The position numbers were made by a program, and so were the translations under genes. Below the pieces are notes generated by a model, which was not told the origin of the DNA, made no database searches, and saw nothing but the letters and a program-made list of their open reading frames with translations. From Blasia pusilla (taxonomy: Eukaryota > Marchantiophyta > Marchantiopsida > Blasiales), in NCBI GenBank assembly GCA_050084515.1, contig CM114271.1:51460001-51524000 (forward strand): 64,000 nt of DNA, given 5' to 3'. Positions 1 through 10,342 of the stretch are shown one piece after another (within the stretch, counting starts at the first letter, position 1; each line of letters opens with the position of its first letter).

Positions 1-70
1 ATAGCCACCAAGGTGTGAGTGAAATTTCAAAATTTTTGGGTAGAAATTCTTTCTTGAGAGGTAGAAAAAA

Positions 71-289
71 ATGAGCGTGGGCCACAGAGGGTCTCTTGGC
101 CCAGCAGCAAAACAAGTGGAACTCAACGCGAAGCCAAGAGGGCCTTTGTTCATGAAGTCAACGAATGCTAAAGTGATTTGCTACAACTATGGCGAACCCG
201 GGCATATGGCTAAGGAATGTGTTAGGCCCAAGGTTAGTAAACCGAGTATGATTGCATTTTCTGCTAAGCACTTATCGCGGGAGATCTAG
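71..289 (+). pseudogene. gag C-terminal relic with damaged zinc knuckle
   Basis: A 72-codon open stretch carries a CCHC-like knuckle, CYNYGEPGHMAKEC. The second cysteine of the usual C-x2-C-x4-H-x4-C pattern is Tyr, so zinc binding should be lost. In the parent element this region would bind genomic RNA in the particle. It lies just upstream of the protease, as in gypsy gag-pol. The true start lies outside the window. Confidence 0.7.
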
Positions 290-315
290 ATACATCTCTC
301 CAAGTCACCAAGAGA

Positions 316-633
316 ATGCCCAATTTGGTTTATCTAGGATCCAAGATCGCTAATCACGATGTGATGTTGCTTGTTGACACAGGTGCTTCGCACTCATTCT
401 TGAGTCCGAGAATCGTGAAAATGTTGGGATTGCCAATCACCATGGCGGATGAACCCATTAGGGTAGGATTCGCGGGAGGCAAGTCCCACCAGACCTCAGA
501 TCTAGTTTTAGGGCTAGTTGTGGGATGCAGAGTATTTGAGTTGAAGGAGAATTTTACAGTTTGCGACATGGACGGAATCGATGGAGTCTTGGGGAACACG
601 TTCTTGGATACGTATGAGGTGGAACTAAGTTGA
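316..633 (+). pseudogene. Retrotransposon aspartic protease domain
   Basis: A 105-codon frame with the retropepsin active-site motif LLVDTGASHSFLS near residues 19-31 and a second conserved glycine motif, DGVLGNTFL, near residue 90. The enzyme would cleave the gag-pol polyprotein as a homodimer. The domain is complete, but the reading frame stops at 633 before RT, so the polyprotein is broken here. The ATG is probably only an internal methionine. Confidence 0.85.
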
Positions 634-684
634 AGACCTTTGATGTTGAGCGTCTTGGTTAACGGCAAACGGACGAATGTCTGA

Positions 685-1688
685 TTGGTTCGTGAGGTTC
701 CTAGGAAGACGGAGTTGGTGAACGCCATCACGAGGACGAGTTTGGCCAAGTTAGAGGAAGGATTCCTTTGCTTGATGAGACAAGTAGAGGATGATGCAAG
801 GGCAAGATCCAGAGATCAGAACTCAGCTTCAAGGGAAATCCATGAAACACTCAAGAGAGTTGTGAAAGAATTTGGAGATGTGTTGACTAAGGAGCTTCCG
901 ATTGAGTTGCCACCACATAGGGCGGTTGATCATAAGATTGAGGTGATACCCGGATCTCAACCACCTTCAAAGGCACCATATAGATTGAATCAAGAGGAAC
1001 TTGCTGAGTTGAAGAAAAATTTGGGTGAACTCCTAGAGAGGGGTTACATCCGAATGAGAAAGTCACCTTATGGGGCACCCGTCTTCTTTGTGAAGAAGAA
1101 GGATGGGAAGTTGAGACTCTGTGTTGATTACCGGGCGCTGAATAATGTGACGGTAAGGAACAAATATCCTCTCCCGAGGATGGATGATCTCTTTAATCGA
1201 TTGTCATGTGCCAAGTATTTCAGCCGGATTGAACTGAAATGAGGATATTATCAGATTCAGATTGTCGAAGCGGATGTAGAGAAGACTTCGTGTAGAACGA
1301 GATACGGTTGGTTCGAGTTTGTGGTAATGCCTTTCGATCTTTGTAATGCACATGTGATATTCACCACTTTGATGAACTCCATCTTTCATAAGGAGACGGA
1401 TGAGTTTGTGATCATCTACATTGATGACATACTCATCTATTCAAAAAAACTAGAGGAGCACGCTCGACATTTGAAGACGGTGTTTGAGAAACTCAGGGCA
1501 AACCAGCTATATGCCAATGCGGATAAGAGTGAGTTGGTTTGACGAAGATCAAGTTCTTGGGGCATGTGGTTAGCGCAGATGGAGTGAGTCCAGACATGGA
1601 GAAGGTAAGCGCAATTTCCGAATGGGAACCGCCTTCCACTGTGAAGGGGATGAGGATGTTCATCGGAGCCGTCCAATTTTACCGGAGG
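685..1688 (+). pseudogene. Reverse transcriptase, truncated and frameshifted
   Basis: The gypsy RT is recognisable through finger and palm motifs: [29 protein letters not shown], then after an in-frame TGA at 1240-1242 the GYYQIQI motif, and YIDDILIYS around 1418-1444. A further stop and frame change near 1542 precede IKFLGHVVSADGV and the FYRR motif, where the sequence is cut. RNase H and integrase are absent. The stop and frameshift rule out a functional enzyme. Confidence 0.92.
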
Positions 1689-2421
1689 GTATGCGGTTTA
1701 CAGCCGCACCCTATTACCGAGTGTTGTGTTGTTTGTAGCCGTTCCGTGCCGTGAGTGCGTCATTGTACCGCTGGACCCACACTGCACATAGAGGAGATTT
1801 GAGCATCGTCAATACCAGAGGAGTACAACTTGCTGCTTGGAGGAGTTGTCTTCACGACCGAGTTGGAGTCGAGGATTTTCAGTTGCTGAGGCACGACATC
1901 GACACTTGTTGTCAGGTTATCCATTCTGCTCTTTTGCCCTATATGTGTTAGGGATTTTTGAGTATTGGGCAGTTATTTGGGATATTGGGTTTTGTGCTGA
2001 TGTTGAGAGAATCATTGATGTATGGGTTTAGGGGACATGTGGGATGTCCAGAGTTGAGGGTTTGTCCCGTCGATGAGATGATAGGACATTAGCTGATTTG
2101 ACGTACCACGCCGCTTGTTGCCGCACAACACACGTCTCAGTGAGAGAGTTTAGATTGAGTGCCGCATGTTGGATTGAGTGACTGAGTGATTACTCGTGAG
2201 GTTGAGAGTGATCGCGTGAGAGGGGCACAAGGGTTATCACATCTTCCTATCGGAACTTTGAGAGGCGAGGTGGTGGACTTGAGAGTAGCTCTAGAGGGTT
2301 TACCCGGAGTGGTGCGAGCTTCCGAGAGTCTCCACGTGAGAGACCACCTCAATCTCCTTCTTTGTTATCTTCAAACGAGGGGGAGAGTTGATAGGAGTGT
2401 GTTAGTGATCCACCGCACATA
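1689..2421 (+). other. 5' leader of copy A (partial)
   Basis: Noncoding stretch matching the leaders of copies B (about 29950-30600) and C (about 59250-59980, minus). Shared blocks include the run ending in GGTTTAGGGGACAT near 2039 and the segment before gag with CACGTGAGAGACCACCTCAA near 2334. Its left edge, with GCGGTTTACAGCCGCACC, is the breakpoint with the older gypsy fragment. Confidence 0.7.
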
Positions 2422-3720
2422 GTGAGTGGTCCTACCAGTTGGGCGTACAATATGGATGACCGGGGTAGAGGACCGCATAGATTTTTGGGTACTATAGACA
2501 CTATAGAGCTACACGACTTCATCGCGGAGTTTAGGATTTGGTGTTATTCACAGCGGGCTAGAAACTCCATAGAGTTCAACCACTTTACAATATGGAATAG
2601 AATGTTCCAACATTTAGAGGGGACACCCATGGACGATTACCATGAGTTCTTGTAGAGATATGCCCATGAGATTGAGGCCTGGAGACTCTACTATGACCCA
2701 CACTATGTGTCATGGACTCAACCGTTTCCAGATGACAAGGAGGAGTCAAGAGAGGGTTCCTCCACCATTGATGTTGTAGGAGGGATGACTTGCAATGGAG
2801 TAGTTGCATCGTCTAGTCGAGTTCGTCCCAGGTTTAACCTTCTGGTTGAGTTCTTCGTTAAGTTGAGGGCGAGCTATCAGGGGGTACGGACCGAAAATTT
2901 GCGGAGCATCCACGACTTCTAGAGGCGCCCATGTGAGAGTTTGCGTGAGGCCTACACCCGCTTGCGCCGGTTGATTAACGTCACTCAAGGGTGGTAGAGG
3001 CTCAAGCTATCCAGTCTACGCGAAGCTGGACCAGACCCTGCGGACACGAGTGTGGGAGGGGTGCTTTGTATGAACACCTCCCCTACGTTGAGAGATATTT
3101 TTAGGACTGCCGAGAACATTGAGCGCAACATGGCGGAGGAGACCGTAGCCACCATGGGTTTTGGGCAAGCAGTCACGATTGCCTACACCACCAGTGCAGC
3201 AACGTGGATTCTGAGATAGGTCTATGGCACCACAAGCTCAGGGAGGATACCGGGAGGTCGTGCCACATAGACCTGCGCCTTCATATATGGCTCATCAATA
3301 GCCGCCTATGATAACTTGTTGGTCATGTGGTGGAGCCCATCATCAACGCGATTGTGCTCGTTAGGATCATGGTCGAGTGCCTCATCATTGAGGAGGAGAT
3401 AGTGCTGTACCGGGACGTTATCAATGTCACTATTGTCAGAGGTACGGTCACACATGTGCTAGATGTTTCAGCTTACACCCTGAGTCACATCCGGACCGAG
3501 GGCTAGAGAGGGCACCAGAGCAAGTTTCCAGTCCTGGTGGGCCTAGAGGTCGTGCACCAGGTGGTCGCGTTGGGGGAAAAGGAGTTGGATTCGCCCAAGG
3601 GGGTGGTGGAGTTTCTCGTGGAGGAGGAGTCCCACCACCTAGACGCATTGAGGGAGACGTCGGGCATGAGGCTGGGATGGTTGCTCAGATACAGTAACTA
3701 CAGAAGCAGATTTCCGCTAT
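2422..3720 (+). pseudogene. gag of copy A, broken
   Basis: Parallel to the open gag of copy B (30495-31808). Recognisable pieces are the N-terminal block GPTSWAYNMDDRGRGPHRF, the capsid-like ELHDFIAEFRIWCYSQRARN, the FNLLVEFFVKLRASYQGVR segment and a decayed zinc-knuckle region near 3320-3480. Premature TAG codons at 2653 and 2920 replace CAG codons of copy B, and a frameshift lies near 2990. It would have formed the capsid and bound the RNA genome. It cannot make a full protein now. Confidence 0.85.
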
Positions 3721-4208
3721 GACATTGTGGTTACCCGATGTTGGATCCTTGGCATCAACGTGTTATGGAGCCGCCAGAGATATGGAGGATCCTGGTTGGA
3801 TGTGCGGGGTTGCCCAAATGGAGGTCGCCGCAATTTTGGAGCAGCCGCGGAGTTGGATCCATAGCATGGGGAAGCCAAGAAACATACTAGGCTTCCTCAA
3901 TCTTTTACGTTGTCCGAGGCGATGAGGACCCCATCGATGGGTCCTTATCAGAGTTCCCAAAGAGTTGGTGATGTTGTTGGTGTGCAGGCACGGAGGTTGA
4001 TGGGAGAAGCGAGTGCAATGAGTCCTATTGTAGATGCTCATGAGGAGCATGTGTCAAGCACGTTGTTGGGGGTAGCCACTATTGTTTACCACGCTCATTT
4101 GTTTTATGTTTATGATGTTATGACGTTGGGAGGTACGCCCCTAAGGTTTTTTGGCTGGTCGCTACACTATGTGAGCGTGGAGTTGGATTTCCTGCATCAC
4201 GTTCAGAG

Positions 4209-4745
4209 GTGATTGCAAAGGAGGTGATGGAGCTACCCTTGGAGCCTATGCTTGGGCTGTCCACATCAGATTCATGGCAGGCTGCGGCTGCTAGGATGGC
4301 GGAGATGCCCGCTAGACCCGTGATAGAGTGTGCTATGGCTTCTCTTGGTGTTGTGTTGCTGGATAATTGGAGAGAGGTCTTCCAGTTGATGAGTCCAGGA
4401 GGTAGAGCTTTTAGTCCGCAGCGCGTCTTGTTGGATTCTGGAGTGCAACCCCTAATGTTGGGGAAAGCGACATTCATATGATTAGGCTTGACGAGAGCGA
4501 TGTGGAGCATTGTCCATTCCGGATACAAACATCCTTGGATGGAGCGAGTACCACACAATATATCACCCGACAGGAGGTCGTGGTGAGGATTCGCCGCGGA
4601 CATCCTACAGGTGAGTCCGTGGTGTGAGCCAAGGCGATAGTGAGCAATGCAGAGTCCTACGACGTCTTGGTTGGTGGAGTAGTGTTGTACCCGATGGGGT
4701 TTTCTCTGGATTACTGGGAGGATTCAGCATCCTACAGACCAGGAT
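4209..4745 (+). pseudogene. Retropepsin-like protease region of copy A
   Basis: The segment has a conserved approach, MASLGVVLLDNWREVFQL, then VLLDSGVQPLMLGKA near 4427-4467, an Asp-Ser-Gly active site like that of retropepsins. After frame changes the flap-distal block VLVGGVVLYPMGFSLDYW follows at about 4669-4723. The order and spacing match a gypsy protease, but the motif differs from the DTGA protease of the 5' fragment. Assignment is by motif and position only. The frame shifts near 4481 make it non-functional. Confidence 0.65.
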
Positions 4746-4799
4746 GGGCGCCTTAGCTTATTACCCGTTCGATTCATAGGTGCAGTGATCGAGCGACGG

Positions 4800-6027
4800 C
4801 CATGAGAGATGGCGACCTTAGCAGCATTTAGCAGCGCCATCACTTGGCCTAGTAATTTGATTGACAGACATGTCCATGCAGAGGATACTCCCGTTCTTGA
4901 CATTTCTATGGAGAGGAATGTCATGGTTGCCGCATCAGTACATGGGGGAGAGGTGCCGCTTTGGGGCTCGACTGAGGAGCTTCGACACTTAGCCACTGAG
5001 CATGTGCAGAACGCGTGGAGCAAATCGTTTGCAACATAGCGTGACAGGTCAAAGGAACCCGAGGTAGCCGAAAGAGCTATGATAACGCCCTTGGATACCA
5101 CACCCAGTATGTGGCGCAGTATTCAGGTTAGGTTAGCTGCTATTTTGCATGCAAGAGTATGTGTGCAGGAGTACGTGTATGTGGAGATTGATGATGTTGC
5201 AAGGCGCGCTTCACTTCACCATGTGGCGCACTGTTTTCCCAACTTGTTTTCTGCGTCTGCTGTCTAGGGATACCAAAGTTCCCTACCTAGGGATATTTCA
5301 TTGCTAGGGGCGTAGGACTTGGACCGGGTCGGGACCATAGACTTGGTTATTGCTGGTTGGCCATGTCAGGGCCAATTGAATGTTGGACGAGGTGGTGGGT
5401 TAGTTGACACTCGATCCAGGTTGTTTTGGGAGATGATGCTGATTTTGCGACACTTGCAGGAGCATCAGTCTTGTTCTCCAACATACATTCTGGAGAATGT
5501 GCCAATTTTGGGCTAAGGTCCCACGTGGTGACAAGTGCACATAAAGTACCCGCATGGATCGGCCCAATAGTGTTTTGGATGCAACGAGTACAGGTTCTAG
5601 AGTACATCGCCCGTATCTTTGGTGGACCAACTTGATCCCACACGAGGTGTTTCGAAGGGCATATATGCAAGTGGAGCGCCCCTCCCAGTTGTTGGTGGGT
5701 TCCAGATTGGATTCGGGCCGTCGATCATAGGCAGTGAGGCACGATGATCGATCGTCGTTGACTGTGATCAACAGGATTGGCATGCCACGGGTCGCCTTTC
5801 CCACATTTGTGAGTTTTCGAGTTTCCTATGCATTCAAGGAGGCCGGGGGTGGCTTGGTTTGGGATGACCATATACATAGGTTGGTGGAGCCCAGCGCCGA
5901 TGAGCGAGAGCGAGCGATGGGATTTCCCACACGATTGACGGCAGTACCGTCACTATTAGAGGCATCACGACGTCATGTCTTGGGTCAGATGATGGACCTA
6001 AACTGCTTGACATGGATTTTCACCTGA
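4800..6027 (+). pseudogene. Cytosine-5 DNA methyltransferase domain of copy A
   Basis: The catalytic motif IV is intact: LVIAGWPCQGQ, with the Pro-Cys nucleophile at 5361-5366. It is followed by the GGGLVDTRSRLFWEM block and motif VI (YILENVPILG, near 5481-5510). Motif VIII-like RAHRPRLW is decayed near 5597-5630. The 5734-6027 frame carries the target-recognition part and motifs IX/X, with AMGFPTRLT and SRRHVLGQMMDLNCL. Motif I (DLFGG in B and C) is replaced by unrelated residues near 5100, so the cofactor site is lost. Copy A retains CGA arginine codons at 5911 and 5932 where copy B has TGA. The family would transfer methyl groups from S-adenosylmethionine to cytosine in DNA. Confidence 0.9.
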
Positions 6028-6372
6028 GGAGTAATTGAGCGGAACTGAAAATTGTTTGCGGATGCGACAGATCACACTTGTTGCGTTGGTGAGCCCCATG
6101 CCTACCAAGACGGTTGAGGCAGTGGCTAGGGGCGAGACCGAGGAGATTGACACACCAGGGGTGATTGGGAGAGACACCCTTGGACTTCTTGGGATGCTTT
6201 GTAGGTACACCAAGAGATGATAGTCAAAGCATCGAGCGTAGTTCTGGGTATTGCACGTGGAGATTAGAGTTTGCAGTTGGTTGCAAGGGGGCATTCGAGT
6301 TCTATTGTCCTAGACAGGGTTGCACCATAGCAACCACCGACACCCGCTCCGGAGAGTCCTACCGTAGTCACG

Positions 6373-7800
6373 ATGGAGACTTGGGAGCCAGATATGGGCC
6401 ATAGGTTGACAAGAGGAGAGCGGTGTTGGATACATCAGTTCTTGAGGAGTTATAGGAGTTGTTTTGCATTTAGCATGCATGATTTGGGTACGCTGAAGGG
6501 TCCAGGGATCCGCATTAAGTTGTCGAGTGACACGTCGATCTTCCGACGACCCTACAAGTATAGTGATGTGGAGAGGGCCTTGATTCAGAGCAAGAGCCAA
6601 GACTTGGTTGGAGCAAGACTAGTGGAGATGTTGCATGGAGAGTATGCATCTGCCAGTGTCATGCCCGCGAAGAAGGATGTGCATGGTAATTGGACGGATA
6701 GGCGGATGTGTGGAGAAAACTGACCTATCAATCGGTAGATGAAGTCCGATAGGTATGCCATGCCCATCCCTGAGGAGATATTTGATGTGATTGGGCATGC
6801 AAAGGTCTTCAGTTCATTGGATTTGCGAGTCGGATACCATCAGATTGGTGGACAGGCAGAAGACGGCATTTTGGGGCATCGATCCTCACGGGAAGGATTA
6901 TTTGTACCAGTGGCGGTTCTTACCATTTGGATTAAAGAACGCCCCGGCTGAGTTTCAGATGGTCATGGATAGGATCTTGGCAAGTCTGGATTTTGCTAGC
7001 TGTTATATTGATGACATTGTAGTCTTTAACATCACGTTTGAGGAGCATGAGCGACATCTAGAGGAGGTGTTTTGACGATTGTAGTTACATGGGCTGAAGC
7101 TACATCCAAGCAAGTGCAAGTTCTTCTACGACCAGATTGAGTATTTGGGTCACACGACATACCTAGGTGGCCTTGGTGTGCAGAAGACAAAGGTAGAGGC
7201 TATTTCATGCATTCCACGCCCTACAGATGTGTTCATGCATTCATGGGATTGGTGAACTTTTATCGACGGGACGTCAAGGGTTTTAGTTGGATTGCAAAGC
7301 CACTGACCTTGTTGACCAAGGTGGATCATGAGTGGCATTGGGGGGATAAGCAAGAGAGTGCCTTTCATCTGCTCAAGGACAGGTTGACATCTGCGCCCAT
7401 ATTGAGGAGACCGATCAGGGGCGTCCATTCCAGTTGCACACAGATTGGAGCATGTTGGGACTTGGAGCGGTGCTCATCCAACATGATGATGAGGGTAGAG
7501 AGTTCGTGATGGATTACGCGAGTTTCTTGAACAACGTTGCAGAGGCAAAGTATAGCTCGTGTGAGGGTGAGTGCTTGGCTGCGGTGTGGGATGTTGTACA
7601 TTTCAGGTGTTATCTATTCAGCAACCCTTTTACCATCATTACTAATCATAAGCCACTTAAGTGGTTGATGGAGTCCCACAAGCTTACAGGGAAGCTTCCG
7701 AGGTGGGATCTTTTGTTGCAAGAGTATGACTTCCAGGTGGTGCATAGAGGTGGGACGCTCAACTAGGATGCAGATGGTTTGAGCCGTAATCCATGCCCGA
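6373..7800 (+). pseudogene. Reverse transcriptase and RNase H of copy A
   Basis: RT pieces lie in three frames: ASASVMPAKKDVHGN, the YAMPIPEEIFDVIGHAKVF block, FLPFGLKNAPAEFQ, and the polymerase catalytic YIDDIVVF at 7004-7027. RNase H follows with HTDWSMLGLGAVL near 7434, retaining the first catalytic Asp, the conserved Glu region YSSCEGECLAAVW near 7552-7590, and NHKPLKWLMESHKLTGK. A TAG near 7764 interrupts the segment leading to DADGLSRN. These would copy RNA to DNA and remove the RNA strand. Stops and frame changes make this copy inactive. Confidence 0.92.
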
Positions 7801-9040
7801 GTCAACAAGATGCAATTGGAGCTCGTTGGCATGGTGAGAGTGATGAGGAGTTGGTGCCAGGATGGCACGCGTTGGGCTTGTTGGCTATGGAGAGCCAGAT
7901 TGCAGAGACTTTGATGGCGAGGTCTGATGGAGAAACCTTAGATCCAGAGATTGGTGAGGAGACGACAAGTGGCCGAGACATTCACGAAGATGGAGTAGTC
8001 TTGGAATACCTACGTACCGGTAGCGTCGCGAGCACAGTGGGTGCTAGAGAGCGGGATCGGATCCTACAGCAAGCCAGACGGTTCCGATGGGAGGGGACAC
8101 ATATGTTGCGAGTGTGGGAGGATGTGCCTCATTCGTCGTAGAGAGCACATTTGGTGCATCATTTTGGAGTGAAGCGGAGGTATAGCTTGCTCCATATTCG
8201 GTATTTGTGGCCAGGCATGTAGACTGACGTTCAGCAGTTCTTCAGTTTGTTGCCAGATACATGGTGTGTGATCAAGTCCGGGCATCGTTCAATGGTCCCA
8301 CTCCATTTGCATCCACTTCCGATCATGGGTTTAGGCTATAGATGGAGTTTGGATTTTGCAGGACCTTTGCCTTTGACGGAGCGCCATAGTCGTTATGTGT
8401 TGGTGATGGTCGAGCACTTCTCAAAATGGATAGAGTTGATTGCATTGCCTGACAAAGCGAGTGAGGGAGTAGCGCATGCCTTCCTAGATAGAGTGTTGAG
8501 TCATTACGGTGCACCAGCTGAGGTTTTGACCGACCAAGGTATAGAATTTTTCTGGGAGTTTCAAGTCTTGTATGATTAGGCGTTGATAGACCACTATGCC
8601 ACTTTGCAAGATCATCCGATCTTGAGGCGGATGGACTAGCGGAGAGGGTTGTGCAGACAGTGAAGAGAGGATTATGCAAGTATGGCTTGCAGAGAGTTCA
8701 TCTAGGAGATTGGGACCTTCAATTGCAGTGGTTGGCAATGGGATACAGATTCAGCAAGCATGCATCCTTAGCGTGTTTCTCACCGTACTTGCTGCTTTAT
8801 GGCCAAGAATGAGATTTATCTGCGGCCATTCGTCGAGATGTTGGTGAGGTGTTGAACCTCAATGACCCTGATGTATGGATGCGAGCATGTTCTTAGAGGG
8901 CTGAGTTATTTCGGAGAGTGATGCCCATGGCGTTTGAGAACTTGTCGATTGCGCAGCATCGGGATACGTTGAGGTATGCGACTATTCGGGGAGGTGGTTA
9001 TCGACCTACCATCTGAAGGTTTCATCAAGGAGACTATGTC
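7801..9040 (+). pseudogene. DDE integrase of copy A
   Basis: The N-terminal HHCC zinc region (near 8140-8280) is eroded. The catalytic core is readable: YRWSLDFAGPLPLTERHSRY with the first Asp near 8350, VLTDQGIEF with the second Asp near 8530, and after a TAG at 8577 the ADGLAERVVQTVKRG segment with the catalytic Glu near 8640. LLLYGQE and HRGGG-like C-terminal blocks follow. A DDE integrase joins the cDNA ends to target DNA, so this family is not a tyrosine-recombinase element. Several stops (for example at 8577 and 8895) disable it. Confidence 0.9.
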
Positions 9041-9043
9041 TAC

Positions 9044-9394
9044 TTGCAGCAGACGGCACCCACGATGTTGGATGTGACTGTAGGGCACACCATCTTGAAA
9101 GTGCGTGAGATTTTACCATCCGATGTTCTCTTATTGGAGGGACGCGATGGTATGGTTTGGAAGGACCATATGCGTAACTGTGCGCCATGTCATCATCCGA
9201 ACATTGACGCTACAGTTGATCCGAGCTTAGCACTCGTTCCTACATGCTTACGATGTATGTTGTGTAGTTCCGCCCGTGGTGCATCCACTATGCTAGTCTG
9301 TGATGGGTGTTCGAGAGGGTGGCATATGGCATGTCTGACGACACCTCTCACTAGGGTTCCTAAGGGACGATGGATGTGTCCCAAATTTACATAG
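9044..9394 (+). pseudogene. PHD finger at the integrase C-terminus, copy A (last Cys lost)
   Basis: A 116-codon frame continues the integrase tail (TILKVREILPSDVLLLEGRD) into a C4HC3 PHD finger: CLRCMLC, LVCDGCSRGWHMAC and RWMCPKF. The pattern C-x2-C-x11-C-x2-C-x4-H-x2-C-x14-C-x2 is kept, and the conserved Trp lies two residues before the seventh ligand. The eighth zinc ligand is Phe, where copy B has Cys. PHD fingers usually read histone H3 tail states. The position matches that of the chromodomain in chromoviruses. The stop TAG at 9392-9394 is the likely natural end of pol. Confidence 0.9.
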
Positions 9395-9574
9395 AGTAGG
9401 TAGTTCTAGATTTTGACTTGTGTCTGTGACATGGATGACAAGAAGGCGTCTAACAATGGGGCCACATAAGCACCCGGCCTTTTTGCTCTTAGTGTCCGAG
9501 ATATGTATGGCATGGTAGGTAGGGATAGATGGCTATCTGGAGTTAGAGGGACCTAACCACCAGTTGGGGGAGGC

Positions 9575-9704
9575 CGATTGGAGATATTTTGGTACTTCTT
9601 GTCTCGTTGTTTGGATACCATGAGTTAGCATGGGATCGCGCGTGTTTGTGTATATGTTTGGCGACAGCGATGTATGTTGTGTAGCGATGTGTATGCGCAC
9701 GACA
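9575..9704 (+). repeat. Terminal repeat B1, copy A
   Basis: About 130 bp starting with the GATTGGAGATATTTTGG block and ending CGCACGACA. It recurs at 10216-10342 (B2), and its equivalents occur at both 3' positions of copies B and C. It sits between the end of pol and repeat A2. The right edge is exact (GACA before GC-TGTC); the left edge is approximate. Confidence 0.85.
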
Positions 9705-9706
9705 GC

Positions 9707-10215
9707 TGTCACGACTTTTTAGGATAGATCGGAGAGATCTGATAGAGCGCCTTCATGAGTAGAGGAGGATGGGCTTAGGAGGTCGAGGATGACCTACTGA
9801 GGTCCCATGAAACCTAAGAGAGCAAGTTTCCCCGTCGTTTCGGCTAATTTGGAGTCATATCGAGAACCTTATTATTTTGGGTAAGTTTCTATATTTGCTA
9901 GAGTTGACTTCCACTTTGGTAAGTGGTCTTCTACAGTAGGTCAAGAGCCAAGGTGGTGACCTGCGAGCATAGGTTATCGAGGAGAGAGTTTGGGAGAAGG
10001 AAGGGGATATACCTCCAAGAGAGAGAGTCTGAGAGTTCATTCTCTCTTTGTTGAACCTCTTGGGAAGAGGCGGCGGAGCTGTGGTCCCTTACCTTGTGAG
10101 AGTAACCCGAGCCTCTCATTAAGAAAGTGGGTTTGGTTTGACATTGAGAAACATATTTGAGAGTGCACACATTTGAAAAATATGGTGTTGAGATAGATTG
10201 AATTTATTTGATTTA
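9707..10215 (+). repeat. Terminal repeat A2, copy A
   Basis: About 510 bp starting TGTCACGAC. It is homologous to A1 and A2 of copies B and C, sharing GGATAGATCGG, the purine-rich GAGAGAGAGTCTGAGAG region and the TCTCTCTTTGTTGAACCTCTTGG block. It acts as the U3-like part of the LTR by position. The junction with B1 is GACA-GC-TGTC. Confidence 0.83.
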
Positions 10216-10342
10216 ATAGAGATATTTTGGTATTTCTTGTCTCGTTGTTTGGATACCATGAATTAACATGAAATCGTACGTGTTTGTGTGTATGTTTGAC
10301 GACAACGATATATATTGAATAGCGATATGTATACGTACGATA
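10216..10342 (+). repeat. Terminal repeat B2, copy A (heavily transition-mutated)
   Basis: Second copy of the B repeat, equal in length to B1 over a 124-bp core with no gaps (9581-9704 against 10219-10342). By eye there are 18 differences, 16 of them G to A or C to T relative to B1. The expected GACA terminus has become GATA at 10339-10342. Confidence 0.8.

Larger units (their letters stand above)
1..1688 (+). mobile_element. Truncated Ty3/gypsy fragment (chromovirus-like), unrelated to copies A-C
   Basis: The stretch holds, in order, a gag zinc-knuckle relic, an aspartic protease and the first two-thirds of a reverse transcriptase, all on the plus strand but split among frames. It ends abruptly near 1688 inside the RT connection region, where the 5' leader of copy A begins. 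The RT wording ([28 protein letters not shown]) is typical of common plant chromoviruses and differs clearly from that of copies A-C. No LTR is visible. The left end runs off the window. Confidence 0.9.
1689..10342 (+). mobile_element. Copy A of the DNMT/PHD Ty3/gypsy family, 5'-truncated
   Basis: Similar along its length to copies B (28412-38630) and C (46443-62917, minus strand). It starts inside the 5' leader, so repeat A1 is missing. The order is leader, gag, protease, DNMT, RT, RNase H, integrase, PHD finger, then terminal repeats B1-A2-B2. Many in-frame stops and frame changes make every coding domain a pseudogene. Because the 5' end is lost, no target-site duplication can be tested. 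Confidence 0.88.

Noticed and set aside
5319-6027. A host methyltransferase gene disrupted by retrotransposons
   Set aside because: The same domain occurs at the same pol position in three separate copies in both orientations, so it travels with the element.
9575-10342. Simple tandem duplication of a 130-bp segment around a solo LTR
   Set aside because: The same B1-A2-B2 order is found at three unlinked insertions, and copy C has intact outer termini and a flanking duplication, so it is a family feature.
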